64,000 nt of DNA from Rotaria socialis (Eukaryota; Rotifera; Eurotatoria; Philodinida; Philodinidae): the NCBI GenBank assembly GCA_905331475.1, contig CAJNYU010002461.1:4766-68765 (forward strand), read 5' to 3'. The position numbers were made by a program, and so were the translations under genes. A model generated the notes under the pieces. It saw nothing but the letters and a program-made list of their open reading frames with translations, ran no database searches and had not been told where the DNA came from. Below, one piece after another: positions 22,006 to 33,205 of this stretch (the stretch's first letter is position 1; every line of letters starts with the position of its first letter).

Positions 22006-23754
22006 TTATAAATCAAAACCAATGAAGAGAATCGTTGTTACAACAGCTGAGATCAAGAATCCAATATTTCGATTAACTAGAGAAATAAAACAAAAATAAC
22101 GTAGCAGTTAAATTAAATTAAAAAAAAGACATCACATACATTGCATTGCTGCACTTCCTGGAATATAAGTACCGCATGGCATCGGAGCACTACTTGCTGA
22201 ACCACATTTTCCTGTAAAACTACTAAATTTTTGGTCACCTGGACATTTAGCTTCGCGCATCTTATTTTTTGATACGCATTGATAATAATAATGACAGTCA
22301 CGTTCTACATCCGGATGAATACCATCACGTTTACTGATACCTACAATGACGATTAAACAAGTAGAATCTTTCTTCCTGTTTGCTTTTCGGACTTCTTTAT
22401 TCAAACTTACATTGATTTTTATCAGCTAAATTAGCAGCTCGTGCTCCACAAAAGACTCGTTCATATTCCATACAAAGACGTTTATCAGCATCAAATAATT
22501 GTCTTTCTGGGCAATTGAGTCGTGTTCGTATACCTTTATCACATTGAAAATAAGCATTACATTCAGCTGGATCAGCAACAGTATACGTTCCAGTTGATTG
22601 ACAATCAATGGCTGATATGCCGCCACCGCTACTATCTTTTCCGTGTGTTGGTGCGATGATTACACTTACACTTGGTTCAGATAGTACAGAGTCTGTGTTG
22701 GATTTTTTATGTGATGTTGTTGTATCTAATAAACGAGAAAAAAAAACAAACAAAACCTATGAATGGATATTTAAAAAGAAAACAAATTTATATGATTTCA
22801 AAGAATTTCATGCCTTCGGTAGTGGTACTTGTCGAATAGTCGACTTTCTTTTGATCACAGTTCACCTGATCAATCCATGCGCACGATTTTGTTTCTTCGT
22901 CCCATGCAGTACGTTTTGGACATTCAAATCCTTGATCAACGCCATGCGCACATCGATAATATCTCGTGCAATAATCAGGATCACTGACATGAAGAAGGGC
23001 GAAAAAAAACAACATTTACATGCATATCGTCGAAGAAGAAGAAATTTCTTACGCAAAAAATCCATCACGGCCAGAACAAAATAATTCAGCTGATGAATTT
23101 GCTTGACAAACAGTTAAATACAAGACTGGAAGAGAAGTTCATTCAATTGATCATTTATGAAGAGAAGAACAAGAAGAACAAGAAGAACAAGAAAATGACT
23201 TCATCTAATAGATCAACAAGCATTCATGCACTGATATGAATCCTCACGATCGCTGTCTTCATCGGTGCCACCATTCAATTTTTTCGATCCTTTTCTCGCT
23301 CGTTTTGATTTACTAGCAGAGATGACAGGTGCATCATCGTTTTCTTCATTATCATCGTCTTGTTCATCGTCGTCATCGTTCGACTTTATTTTTGATGTTG
23401 TCTTTTCAGTACGTGAACAATCTACAGTATCAAGCCAATTACAACGATTCTCATGATGATCCCAAGCTGTCCCACTAGCGCATTCAAATTCTTCTGATGA
23501 GCCATGAATGCAACGCCAATACATATGGCAAAATTCTGGATCATAATACCAGCCGTCATCTTTTGCTGAACAATCGTATTCAGCATATGTTGTTTTGAAA
23601 ACAAAACTAGTTAGGATAATAATAGCATAGCCAAAGCTAATAGCTAAAATAATAGAATAAGCTTTTATCTATACTAATATCTACAAGCACCTATATTGAT
23701 TAATTCTATGCAAGTTGTCTTACCAAAAAGAAGGAAGATTTCTCTGAACATCAT
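22006..23754 (-). CDS. Secreted protein with four chitin-binding type-2 domains, 413 aa, seven exons
   Basis: Exons: 23754-23724, 23643-23248, 23125-23053, 22983-22829, 22725-22411, 22340-22140, 22076-22006; phases 1,1,2,1,1,1, total 414 codons with no stop. A signal peptide (MMFREIFLLFAISFGYAIII...) precedes four CBM14 modules: CSAKDDGWYYDPEFCHMYWRC, CSGRDGFFADPDYCTRYYRC, CQSTGTYTVADPAECNAYFQC, and CISKRDG...DCHYYYQC. Between modules 1 and 2 lies an acidic Asp/Glu tract (NDDDDEQDDDNEENDD) followed by a Lys/Arg-rich patch. The C-terminus is hydrophobic (IGFLISAVVTTILFIGF), suggesting membrane or GPI anchoring. The donor of exon 4 (A/GTACCA) is weak and may be placed differently. Probable role: chitin binding at the cell surface or in a cuticle/gut lining. 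Confidence 0.85.
23161..23195. repeat. AAGAAGAAC microsatellite inside an intron
   Basis: About four units of a 9-bp repeat lie in intron 2 of the four-domain chitin-binding gene. On the coding strand it forms the CTTCTTGTT pyrimidine-rich tract before the acceptor. Confidence 0.6.
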
Positions 23755-24416
23755 TTTCAATGTAGGTGAAAAAATTATAAATGATCTCGATGATTTCTCA
23801 AGTAAGCTACTATTCTATTTCTCAAATATTAACTAAACGTGAGACAATACATGCTTACAATCACAGGGTCGTTTATGATGGTTCAGCAGTTGCATATTTT
23901 CATCGTTGAGGTGTTTTGTTGTTAGATGAAACAATGTTAGATAAAGAATGTCAAACGATAGTAACAAAAAATGAAAGAAAGAAGACGAAACGGATAATCC
24001 CTATTCAAAGAAATCAACCGATCTATTGATCTTGATCGACTTTGCTCGATAGACAGATTTCTTTAAAAAAAAAAGAAGAAGAAGAAAAAGAGAGAAAGAA
24101 AAGCTAAAAAGGTCACATTTTTCTTTCGTTCAATTTCCAATGTTTAAAATACGGCTGGCAATCAATATTATGTGATACAATGTATAATCAACGGCGAACA
24201 TAGAAGAACACATTGAAACCGTTGATCGATTTATTAAACAAACACATTCATTAAACAAACAATCATTGATATTTTACTTATTGATGATATAATTTATTTT
24301 CAAAATCGTAAGGTCAAGTATTCTTGTTCCCTCCCTCTCGAAGACATTTTAATTTCACAAGTCGTATAAAACTTGATAAAAATCAAATTATTGACTAAAT
24401 TCTAAAGACATTTAAT
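23755..24416. other. Upstream region of the chitin-binding gene
   Basis: No gene seen. A purine run (AAGAAGAAGAAAAAGAGAGAAAG) lies at about 24065-24100. The region includes the presumed promoter of the gene starting at 23754. Confidence 0.4.
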
Positions 24417-25515
24417 TGTATACACAGGGTTACCAAATTCAAATTTTCAAAATCGGGAGTTTTTGTAAAAAATCAGGAGAAAAGTCAGGAGTATTTTCTG
24501 TTGATATTTAACAGTCATTTGATGGTTTTTATCTCACAGCAACCCACTTTTTACTAATAGACACATTGACTGTGTTCCTAATGAGACTAATGCTCAAAAC
24601 TTTTCTTGTAGGCGAATTAAAATTCTAAATATAATGCTGATGAAATATAGCTGTGAGAGTGCTTAACAGCATGAGAAACCATAGTGCCTTCTGAAGCACG
24701 CAATTTATTAAGTTCCGATATGGCCATATGAAATGTTTCAGAAATAGATTTTGCTGAAAAAAATTCACAAGTACTTTTATTAGTAAAATTAATCGGGATA
24801 AATCTTACATCGATTAGATTCAGCTGATTTCAAATACTCTAGATGTTTTTTCAATTTTTTTTATGACTGTTAATATCACCAACTCCACTGTTTTGAATGG
24901 AAAATTGTATGTTACACACAACACAAAAAGATTTTGTAGGATCCGTTTTACATTCTCGTAAAAACGTAGAAAAACTCGAATTAGATAACCACTCTTTTTT
25001 AAATTTTGAACAATAACGTTTATTTGTTGTTGTTCTTGTTATTGATGATGATGATTAATTGGTAGATGTTGCAGCTGTGGTAGTTTTTGGTGTCATAGTA
25101 ACACTTGCTTTTACAGTGAATGGATCGACTTGTAAGGAAAAATCGTCATCTAATGAATGTGATATTTCAATAATATCAGCTAGTGGTGGAGAAAACATTT
25201 AAAATAAAGATATTTCTGTGATTACTATATCGATTTCTAGAAGAAAATGCTATAAAATAGTTTATTTAATTGAAAATCAATTTTGATTCAACAAAAACTA
25301 AAGGAAATATATTTCCTTATTGGTTACTATATCTGTTTAACGCTTCCATTTCATAGATTTGTTTTTTCTCTTTAAAACCACTACAGGCTCAAAATGTCGT
25401 TAATCGTCATATAAAAAAATCAGGAGAAATAATAAAAATCAGCTCCTGAAATCAGGAGATTTTTTGTCAGGGGAAAAGTTCAAAAATCAGGAGATTTGGT
25501 AACCTTGTGTATAAA
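24417..25515. mobile_element. hAT-like transposon with decayed zinc-finger coding region
   Basis: The element 24425-25507 begins CAGGGTTACCAAAT and ends ATTTGGTAACCTTG. The flanks are TGTATACA (24417-24424) and TGTATAAA (25508-25515), an 8-bp duplication with one mismatch, as expected for hAT. Arms are rich in ATCAGGAG. On the minus strand, 25015-24855 reads as a zinc-finger-like peptide (FLRECKTDPTKSFCVVC...GDINSHKKN, C-x2-C...H pattern), followed after a stop by another coding-like block (SISETFHMAISELNKLRASEGT). This matches the N-terminal DNA-binding part of a hAT-type protein in decayed form. Confidence 0.8.
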
Positions 25516-26415
25516 GCTATTGCTCTCCACGTGGACTACCATTTAAATAATTTTTTTTTTGTCATCACGTTATTTTCTCTTTCAGAAGTAAGAATTCAAC
25601 AAACGAGCTGTGATTTGTTCTTTCGGTACAGTAAGTGTACTGGGCAAATGATTTCGAAAAGGTCTTTAAAATGTATTTGTATTAGGGGTGTCACATTTAA
25701 ATTTAACTAAAATAAACTGTAAATTGGCACTCCTAATTGTTGGTATAGAATCTAATCTAGTCACTTATTTGATTTGATAAAAATCCATGTGTGCATTTTT
25801 CCGGCTACACTCCATAGAAATTTTCATGAAGCACCTTTTGCTAATTGCATTGCGCATCCACAGACAAAGATTAGAAAGCAAATGCACTATTCGAAAGGAA
25901 CATTGACAAGAAATACTCGAGGCGACAACACAACATTCCTTAGAAAGGCGACAGTTTCAGCTAGAGTAATCTAATTTTTTTGTCATTAAAAGATAGAAAA
26001 AATGAACTTGTCCAAAGTTAATCATTAAGAACCTAACAAAATACTGTTTTTGACATCGACTCAAAAAATAGTTTTTCTTTCACAATCTGAATGTTGGTAT
26101 ATTTGTATAGAATTCTTTATTAATCTATTTAAGACTGAATAAAAATTAATTTTACGAATATCGTAATAATCTAGATGCAAAGAATAAAAAATGACGATCT
26201 CTATCTTTACTAATAATTAGCTATATTGATTCAGCAATTCGGAAGTCATATTTTCAATAGTATTAAACTAATAGCGTTTATTCTATTACTGAAAATAAAT
26301 ACAAGACAACATTTAATTTGAGTTAATTTAATGTTACGACGAGATACATATTCGATTAAGATATTTTATTATTAGTTTTTGAAATTCTGTGTCAATTCGA
26401 TATTCAACGTATGTT
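25516..26415. other. Gene-free stretch
   Basis: About 0.9 kb of AT-rich sequence with no supported exon; it contains the 3' flank of the carbonic anhydrase gene. Short frames at 25507-25974 are unbalanced in composition. Confidence 0.4.
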
Positions 26416-27180
26416 TCATCTGTCAAAATTTCGATAAATAATTCGATCGTTGATTGATTGTATTGGTCTACAAGATTCTCGCATAACATTATTTCGAAGT
26501 AAATTCAAACTGTGCTCTGTAATGGGTATTACATTATAAAATATAGTCCAAATAATTCCTTCCGTGCATGGAGGTGTTGTTAAACTACCAATGTAACGAA
26601 AAAATTTATTACCTTCAATCGGCATAAGAGTACTTAAATAAAATATACAGTTATATTTGTCGCCATTATTTTTTAAAAGGCTTGTAGCATCAGCATATTT
26701 TTTCCATTCCGTATTTTCGTCGTCAAATCGGCCACTTATATTCAAAAAAAATGCAAATATTGTCATTTCTTGATTTTCTAAATTCTTAAAAATGAAATGG
26801 GCTTCGGCAGGAAATCGACATCCACTAAGTTCATGTTCGGAACCGTGCGTATCATGACCTCCCCAATGTAAATGAAAATTAACGAAATGGAACGTACCCG
26901 TTAAACCACCACCTCTAACCCATAGATCTCCTTGATTTTTATTTTTATTTTCTTTAGCTAATGTAACCGTAAGCTTGTGATCATCATTTTTCAGTGTATA
27001 TAAATATCGATTTTTACACTTGGGAGATAATGTAAATGGCGGATAATTTTGAATAACACTTTGGCTCAATTTGATATTGATAGGCGACTGAAAGTTACCT
27101 CTTGCAGATGGAAATCGCTCGTGCCAGTTCGATGGATCATCGTAGCTCCAATCTTCTTTGAATTCATCAAGACAAGACAT
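26416..27180 (-). CDS. Alpha carbonic anhydrase, 254 aa
   Basis: Catalyses reversible hydration of CO2 to bicarbonate. The full alpha fold is present: QSPINI near residue 31, zinc ligands His103 and His105 (NFHLHWG) and His128 (AEAHFIF), gatekeeper Glu115 (GSEH) and Thr201 in SLTTPPCTEG, so activity is expected. The proton-shuttle position is not clearly identifiable. The frame is intronless and starts MSCLDEFKED without a signal peptide, suggesting a cytosolic enzyme. However, an acceptor-like TTTGAACAG lies about 35 bp upstream in frame, so a short signal exon could exist. The Cys in TTPPC is typical of extracellular isoforms, but its usual partner near QSP is absent. Length is close to the family norm of about 260. 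Confidence 0.9.
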   Translation of the reverse strand: MSCLDEFKEDWSYDDPSNWHERFPSARGNFQSPINIKLSQSVIQNYPPFTLSPKCKNRYLYTLKNDDHKLTVTLAKENKNKNQGDLWVRGGGLTGTFHFVNFHLHWGGHDTHGSEHELSGCRFPAEAHFIFKNLENQEMTIFAFFLNISGRFDDENTEWKKYADATSLLKNNGDKYNCIFYLSTLMPIEGNKFFRYIGSLTTPPCTEGIIWTIFYNVIPITEHSLNLLRNNVMRESCRPIQSINDRIIYRNFDR

Positions 27181-29155
27181 GTAAACACAAGAACGTTCAG
27201 AAGCTGTTCAAAGGCAAAGACAGACTACTTAGTTAGAAATGAAAAATAAGTCACACGGATCGATCTAGAGTGTTGAGAGGAAGTACGTCATGCTTCTTTT
27301 TTTTCTACCCTGTTACAAAGTTATTTTGCATCAATGCAATATTCTATAAAAAAAATACGAATATGAATGAGAACACTTTTGTCTCCATTGTATTCTTTCA
27401 CGGTGTAGGGGTTCAGAGATGCTACTATATCATTCATAAACAAGTCAATATTCTTTCTGTTTGACAGTTTTATAATGATTTCAAACCTTGTTTAGTTTGT
27501 CGACCACATATGATACTACTGTTTATTTTCCAATGCACGGTTATCACATCTGCCTGTATGTGCCGCTTTTATTGTGAACATGAATATATGTAAAATCCTG
27601 AATAGCGAGATGTGCACATTTTTTTTCATTATGTACTCGTCGTCGGGCTCTTTTCAGCTCTACCTATTATTATTTTTTTTATCAACTCACAGTGATATGG
27701 CTAAAAAATCTTCTACAATTTTCAGACAACGATGTCTCGGAAAGACACATATAGAACAACGTATTTTCTAAATATTCATTATCGTCAAAACTTTCTTAAT
27801 CTCTAATCAAGTATAACGAGACAAAAATCAATTTCTGGAAAACGCATCGGCAATATCTAATTGATTTTTTGATTGAATGCGCACAGATCCGGTTTATTGA
27901 ATGGCTTGAGAATAAGAAGTTAATTTATGATGATTTGCCTTACGGACTATGTTCGAAAGAATCAATGTCACTCATATTTATATGATCTACACCAGTTTTT
28001 TTGGTAAATTTCGATAATTACAATCCGTTAGAAAATGCATCAAGTCAATAGTTAAAGCACAAAATGAGACAGGAGTATAATGATCAATTTACATTTGTTT
28101 TGACTTTATTATGTTTATATTTTATCGTTAATCAGATTCACACTTGATGTAATTCCAGAGGTGGCGGCTTAGCATTACATTAATTATGACTATTTTGAAT
28201 GATTTTGTATTAGTATTTTTTTTTGTAGCACGACTACAAAATTATAAAAAAAAAAGATTCCTAATTCTAATACTAAGCCGATATCCCCTATGTGACTCTA
28301 TTGTCAATGGGTTACGAGTAACGAAGAAAAAAAAACTCTGCTCAGCACATTCTTTAACTTACTGTAAGAAAAAATTGTGTTCAATTTATCCTAATACACA
28401 AACTATACAAAGACAAGAGAGAAGAGACAAATGAAAAAAATAAGAGGTGCGAGAATATACAACTACCGAGAAAATGCATATTATGAGTTTTCGGGTTCTA
28501 CTCTATTGATAAAAATATTTTTAACAGCATCAAAAACCTGAATATTAATTAACGTTGTTGAAAAACTGACAAAATAGTACATGATAATTGATTCAATTAT
28601 AAATTTGTACAATAATCTATCGAAACTGCAAAAACTTCGTCTTGTCTTCAGTTTCTGGACGAGGAATTTTACCGTTGTTTTAGAATAATACACAATGAAT
28701 ATGTAAATTCATTTGTAAAATGTATTCAATACAGTTTTCATCATGTGTGAGTCTATGAGTTATTTTCTAAAACATATATTAAAAATATTTTTTCATCGTT
28801 GGTTTTTAAATTTTATAGCCGTCGGTGATGAAATTTTTCCAAAATATTTTATTTAATAAATACTTTTATTTTAATTTTGAAGTTGTCTTTATAAAATTTA
28901 AATGCTAATATCATGTTATTTTTGGTGTTTCCATATCGCAGAAAATATATCAAACTTGCTGTACAATTAATAATTTAATAATTCAAATGATTTTTTCATT
29001 TCAATTAAATCCTTTTTGAGTAAAATATCCAGATTTTCATTATAATTATCTTGTTCAAGAGATATATTTTAATACGCAACAGCTGATTGATATCTATATT
29101 TGAAAGATTTCTGTGCCGATCTAATCATTAGCTAATAATAAATGCTCGAGCAGTC
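27181..29155. other. Gene-free stretch
   Basis: About 2 kb with no supported gene on either strand; very AT-rich in 28480-29150. Isolated short frames lack motifs. Confidence 0.4.
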
Positions 29156-29513
29156 ATCCTATTCCGCAAATGATGAACATTCCGGAATCAGTTCCGTCGA
29201 TTCCGGAATTAGGTCAAATATGAACACTGTCCGATTCCGGAATTAGTTCGTCCGATTCCCAAAATTCCACGGAATTCAGTCCAATTCCGGAATTAGGTGA
29301 AAGCGGAGTCACTGGTAATTCCGAGGAATTACACGGGTGTGGATGTGAATGTTAGTGTAAGTGCACTGAATTCCGGAACCGTTGGGAATTAGGTGGAATC
29401 CGTTTGAATGCCGGAATTTAATCGGAAGGGATAAACGGAATTCCGGGGATTAGATGGAATTGGTTCCGTGAGAGGAACTGGTTCCGGAATGTTCAACATT
29501 GCGGAATAGGATG
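29154..29513. mobile_element. Inverted-repeat element rich in ATTCCGGAAT
   Basis: The left end CATCCTATTCCGCAA...TGAACATTCCGGAA is mirrored by the right end (TTCCGGAATGTTCAACATTGCGGAATAGGATG), with arms of about 35 bp. The inside consists of many ATTCCGGAATTAG-type units plus a GGTGTGGATGTGAATG patch. At about 356 bp it is a MITE. No clear target duplication. Related units appear at 30968-31276 and 59045-59165. Confidence 0.7.
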
Positions 29514-30559
29514 TATTCTCGTACAAACGAAAGAAATTTAACTGACTTTGCAACTATTAGCTAAGAATTGTGATTTCTTCATTGAGATTGCTATGAATAT
29601 CGTTGAAGCAGATCTGATAGCGTCGTGTCAACACCGCAGCAATCAAACTGGTAGAAAAGTCGGTCTAATATAAATATCACTATCCAAGTACGATTAATGA
29701 TACTATCAAGTAGTCAACGTGTACAAAGGAAAAAACTACGAAATTTTTTATGTTGAACTTTCACAACTTGTGTTTTTGCGTAAAATCGGTAACAAATTTT
29801 GTCGCAATATCAAATGTGAGGCTGCAGTTGAGTTTAATTGAGCTATACACGAGTCTCAGCCATATACATAGTTATGTACAAGATTTAGACTATTAAATAA
29901 AGGTAGACCACAATGAAATAGCACAAGATCGAATTGATCCATAAATGATACTAGCTCTGTCTATCGCCATGAGGAAAATTTGATTATCTCAGTGCTAATA
30001 AAACATTAGATTCATACTAAAAAACAACCACAAAGGTGAACACAGAGATTCTCAATCGTACTACAACAGTTTTCTACTACTAGTCGTACTATAATTTGAA
30101 ATATATCAGAAATACGACCGTGTAAAGCTCCCCCATTGGTTCTCATTTTACTGTGCCATTCTATTTTTAGAAAAAGCGCTCTTTTATATTCATCTTGCAT
30201 TATATATTGAAAGCCTCTAATGAACCAGTTGAAAACATTAGAGAAAAAACAATATTTACGATCGTGCCATAGATCAAGAGCGACAACAAAAAATTGTTTT
30301 GATCATTTATTCATGGTTTATTTAAATCATACGCCTTTCCTTATAATCGAACACTGTGACTTTTCTTTCATGTGCTTGTTTGCATTCACTATTATTTGGT
30401 TTTCTTTCAAGCACTTTAGTTCGCTCAGTTAACTATCCAAGACCATAGAAAAATAAATAATAGTTCTTTTTCTTCTATTTATGTTAGAACGAAGAAAGTC
30501 GATTCATTTTATATTTTATTGAAAATGTTGACTGCAAAAAATTGAATCAGGCATTAAAC
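29514..30559. other. Gene-free stretch
   Basis: About 1 kb with no supported gene. Frames at 30012-30200 and 30220-30432 lack motifs and have AT-driven composition. It contains the upstream region of the small gene at 30560. Confidence 0.35.
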
Positions 30560-30751
30560 ATGAGTGCAACTGTGGAACCATCATTCAATGATTTAGTTAC
30601 GACTGTGGATCCTTCGTCTTCTGGAACATCAGCAAGTATCAATCATGAAAAGGCTACGACTAGTAGCAATTGGAATGGCGTGGTTACGGCTTGCCAGTGT
30701 TGTGACATGTATTGTTCTTTGATGTGTTGTTTATTTCGATGCTTTCGATGA
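30560..30751 (+). CDS. Small Cys-tailed protein, 63 aa, CYSTM-like
   Basis: From an ATG at 30560, a polar Ser/Thr-rich N-terminal part is followed by a short Cys-dense tail (CQCCDMYCSLMCCLFRCFR) at the extreme C-terminus. This layout is that of CYSTM-type microproteins, membrane-tethered by a Cys-rich hydrophobic end and often stress-related; I infer only the resemblance. An AATAAA signal lies at 30824, about 70 bp after the stop. The frame could be chance, but its composition differs from surrounding noise. Confidence 0.5.
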   Translation: MSATVEPSFNDLVTTVDPSSSGTSASINHEKATTSSNWNGVVTACQCCDMYCSLMCCLFRCFR

Positions 30752-30967
30752 CATCATGCCTATCGTGTTATTTCTCTGTTTAGCATTTCATTTTATAGTT
30801 TCTCATTGGCAGTTTAAAATATTAATAAAATAGTTAGTTCTGCAGCAAAGTCATTTCTGCCAACCATTATTAACTAATAGAAAATCTAGATTTTTGTATG
30901 TTTTTCAAGTGAATATGCTTCTTTCATTTCAGCAAAACGGAAGTGGTGGAAATAGTTCCTTAAGTCA

Positions 30968-31276
30968 GCAGTGTCCAAGGACTGAGAAATAGGAATTCCT
31001 AATGTGTCGAGGAATTATCAGTGCTGCTGTGATAATTCCTAGAGGAAATGGGAATCAACTATAGGTTCCCTCCCAGTTCCACCATTCACGAAAGTTACGA
31101 TATTACTGTTTTAAAAAGAATTTTTGCATGAAATCATTGATTCTCACAATTTTTCAAGTGAAAATGACTGTAAAATCAAAAATCATCGTGAATATTCCAT
31201 ATTTTTATCTTTAGTATGCAAGGAATTGTAGGGGGGAACTGATGAGGAATTCCTAATCCTCAGTCCTTGGGCACCC
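30968..31276. mobile_element. Inverted-repeat element rich in GGAATTCCT
   Basis: The left end GTGTCCAAGGACTGAG...TAGGAATTCCT is mirrored by the right end (AGGAATTCCTAATCCTCAGTCCTTGGGCACC). The inside has further GGAATT/AATTCC units. At about 305 bp it is a MITE; CAGxGGTGCCCAAG-type termini are common in hAT elements, but no target duplication could be fixed. Confidence 0.65.
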
Positions 31277-31857
31277 CTCGACTATTTATATTGAATTTAT
31301 ATAATAATTTTAATTGAAAAATATATCAACATTAGGAGCCTTATTTTATGATAAATAAAAAGTAGGAAAAAAATCATTTTCCTGAACTGCTGTGCAACCA
31401 CGAGTAAGAACGGATAAGGAAGTGATAGTGAAAAGACGCGCATACGTATTAGTTTGATCTGTTTTCAAATCACTCTTTACAACTAATAATCGACTGTTCA
31501 TTTGAAATACAAGAAACCGCTTCAGTAACATTTTTGAGTAGAAACAAAGTGAAATCAGGCAACGAAAATAGTGAATGCATCGGATACTTGCCATCGATGA
31601 GAAAGCCGAATAAAATGATGAAGCAGTAGAACGAAAAACAACGATAAAGCACATACTATCAGAACCATGCATGTCTTTGGGCGTCGTGAATTTTTTTCCC
31701 AGTTAATGATTCTTTCTGTTTAAAAAAAAAGAAAAGAAGTAACAAAAGCTGACTTCTTGATGACGACTCGCTTGTAAAGCGGCAAAGAATTGCACGCGGC
31801 ACGTGAAACGTTTCTTATTTTAATACAACTAAAATTTCATAATCAAATATTTATACA
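31277..31857. other. Gene-free stretch
   Basis: No gene firmly supported. On the minus strand at 31652-31470 a frame opens with a hydrophobic signal-like leader (MLYRCFSFYCFIILFGFLIDG) and then a GCAAGT site. I could not complete a convincing gene model around it. Confidence 0.3.
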
Positions 31858-33205
31858 ATGAACGTATTATTATCCGATGACCAGCAATTGTTAATAGTGA
31901 GAAATTTCAATCATTTGCTGAACTGTATTAATGGTTTTCACTTAAATCTATCCTTATTGTATATATTGAAATATTTAAAAAATCTCAATTCATCATCAAG
32001 CAGTTATATCGATCATTCATTTCTCAATTATTTCAAGAGTTCTTACTTTACTGATGGTATGCTAAAGAATATGAAAACTTGAGTGGTTCAAATGTATTTT
32101 TTGTAAACTTTGATATTTTTTATTCCAACGGATTTAGGAGGAGTCCTTACAGAATTATTCATACCACTACTGTGTCGTATTCACATTCTGATCATAGTAT
32201 GGATTACTTACAAGTAATATCGGTCGATATGATAGAGTTTTAGTACATATTCATATAATCTTCTTTAATTTTAGGGCAACAACGTTTTACCACGTGTACT
32301 ACCCTTTAATCAAACTGTATATCGATGAAAACGTAAGATCATGTTCTTCTCATTTTAATACATGTAAGCTTTGTTGAAAAAAATGTTAGGAAAGACTTCT
32401 CAACGAAGCACAATTAAATATACGAGATGACAATGAATGGAATGATGGGGAATCAACAACCGAGGTAAATGATAATATCTTTGGCGACCATGCAATTATT
32501 ATGATTGTGTCGACACGTGTCTACATATATTTATGGAAATAATTTTGTTGTTTTTTGCCGTCGTCCATAAGAGAGAAACATGATGTCAAGCGAAGTTTTC
32601 TCTGAGCCTTGAATAGTTTTAGTCTGTATGCTTACCCGGAGTTACAGAAATATCACCATAGGTTTCCTCAGGTATTATTAAAATTTCGTAATATAAGAGT
32701 GAGCAAACAATCGCATGGTTTCTTCTGTCTCAGTGAAATTTGCTGTACGAAGAAACTTAAAACAACTGAATAAATCGGAATCAAGTTTTTAATTCTCAAT
32801 ATATGTACTTGAGCCATTCAAATTATGAGTAGAAGATGCGCCTGCAATCAATGAGAAAAGTAACATCTACGTTCACATTTATTGAATTTATGGTCAACAG
32901 TGAAAAAAAATGCATTCTTATATATATTAAACTGAAAGTATTCAAAATTCACAGAAAATATTATAATTTCAACATTTGATCTATGATTACTATCTGTATT
33001 TTCCCCAAATTTTGAGTAGTTCGAATATACGTATTAAATGAATCTGTTTTAGATAGGTGTACAACCACTGGAAGAGGAGTCTGACCATAACTATGCAGCA
33101 GAAGATTTGCCCGTACGTATCTTTGCAAAATAAAAAATAAAGATTTTAATGTAACTTACTGTCTCATCATTTTCACTTTTGCAGGTAACTGTAGACGGAT
33201 ATTAA
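31858..33205 (+). CDS. Unrecognised six-exon gene, 162 aa, one membrane-like segment
   Basis: Exons 31858-32056, 32138-32213, 32275-32332, 32390-32464, 33053-33112 and 33185-33205 join in phase (1,2,0,0,0) with GTATGC, GTAATA, GTAAGA, GTAAAT and GTACGT donors, giving 163 codons with no stop. The N-terminal half is Leu/Asn-rich. Residues about 68-100 hold a hydrophobic stretch (LCRIHILIIVWITY) followed by FYHVYYPLIKLY. The C-terminal third is acidic and likely disordered (DDNEWNDGES, LEEESDHNYAAEDLP). No family is recognised. AATAAA occurs at 33394. The phase agreement across five introns makes a real gene likely. Intron 4 is unusually long for this window (588 bp). Confidence 0.6.

Noticed and set aside
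22608..23084. A 158-residue plus-strand frame
   Set aside because: Antisense of exons of the four-domain chitin-binding gene.
23160..23200. Short direct repeats as a CRISPR-like array
   Set aside because: Simple 9-bp microsatellite without spacers, in an intron of a eukaryotic gene.
31346..31672. Minus-strand frames with a hydrophobic leader
   Set aside because: A signal-like leader and a GCAAGT donor-like site are present, but no convincing second exon could be joined.
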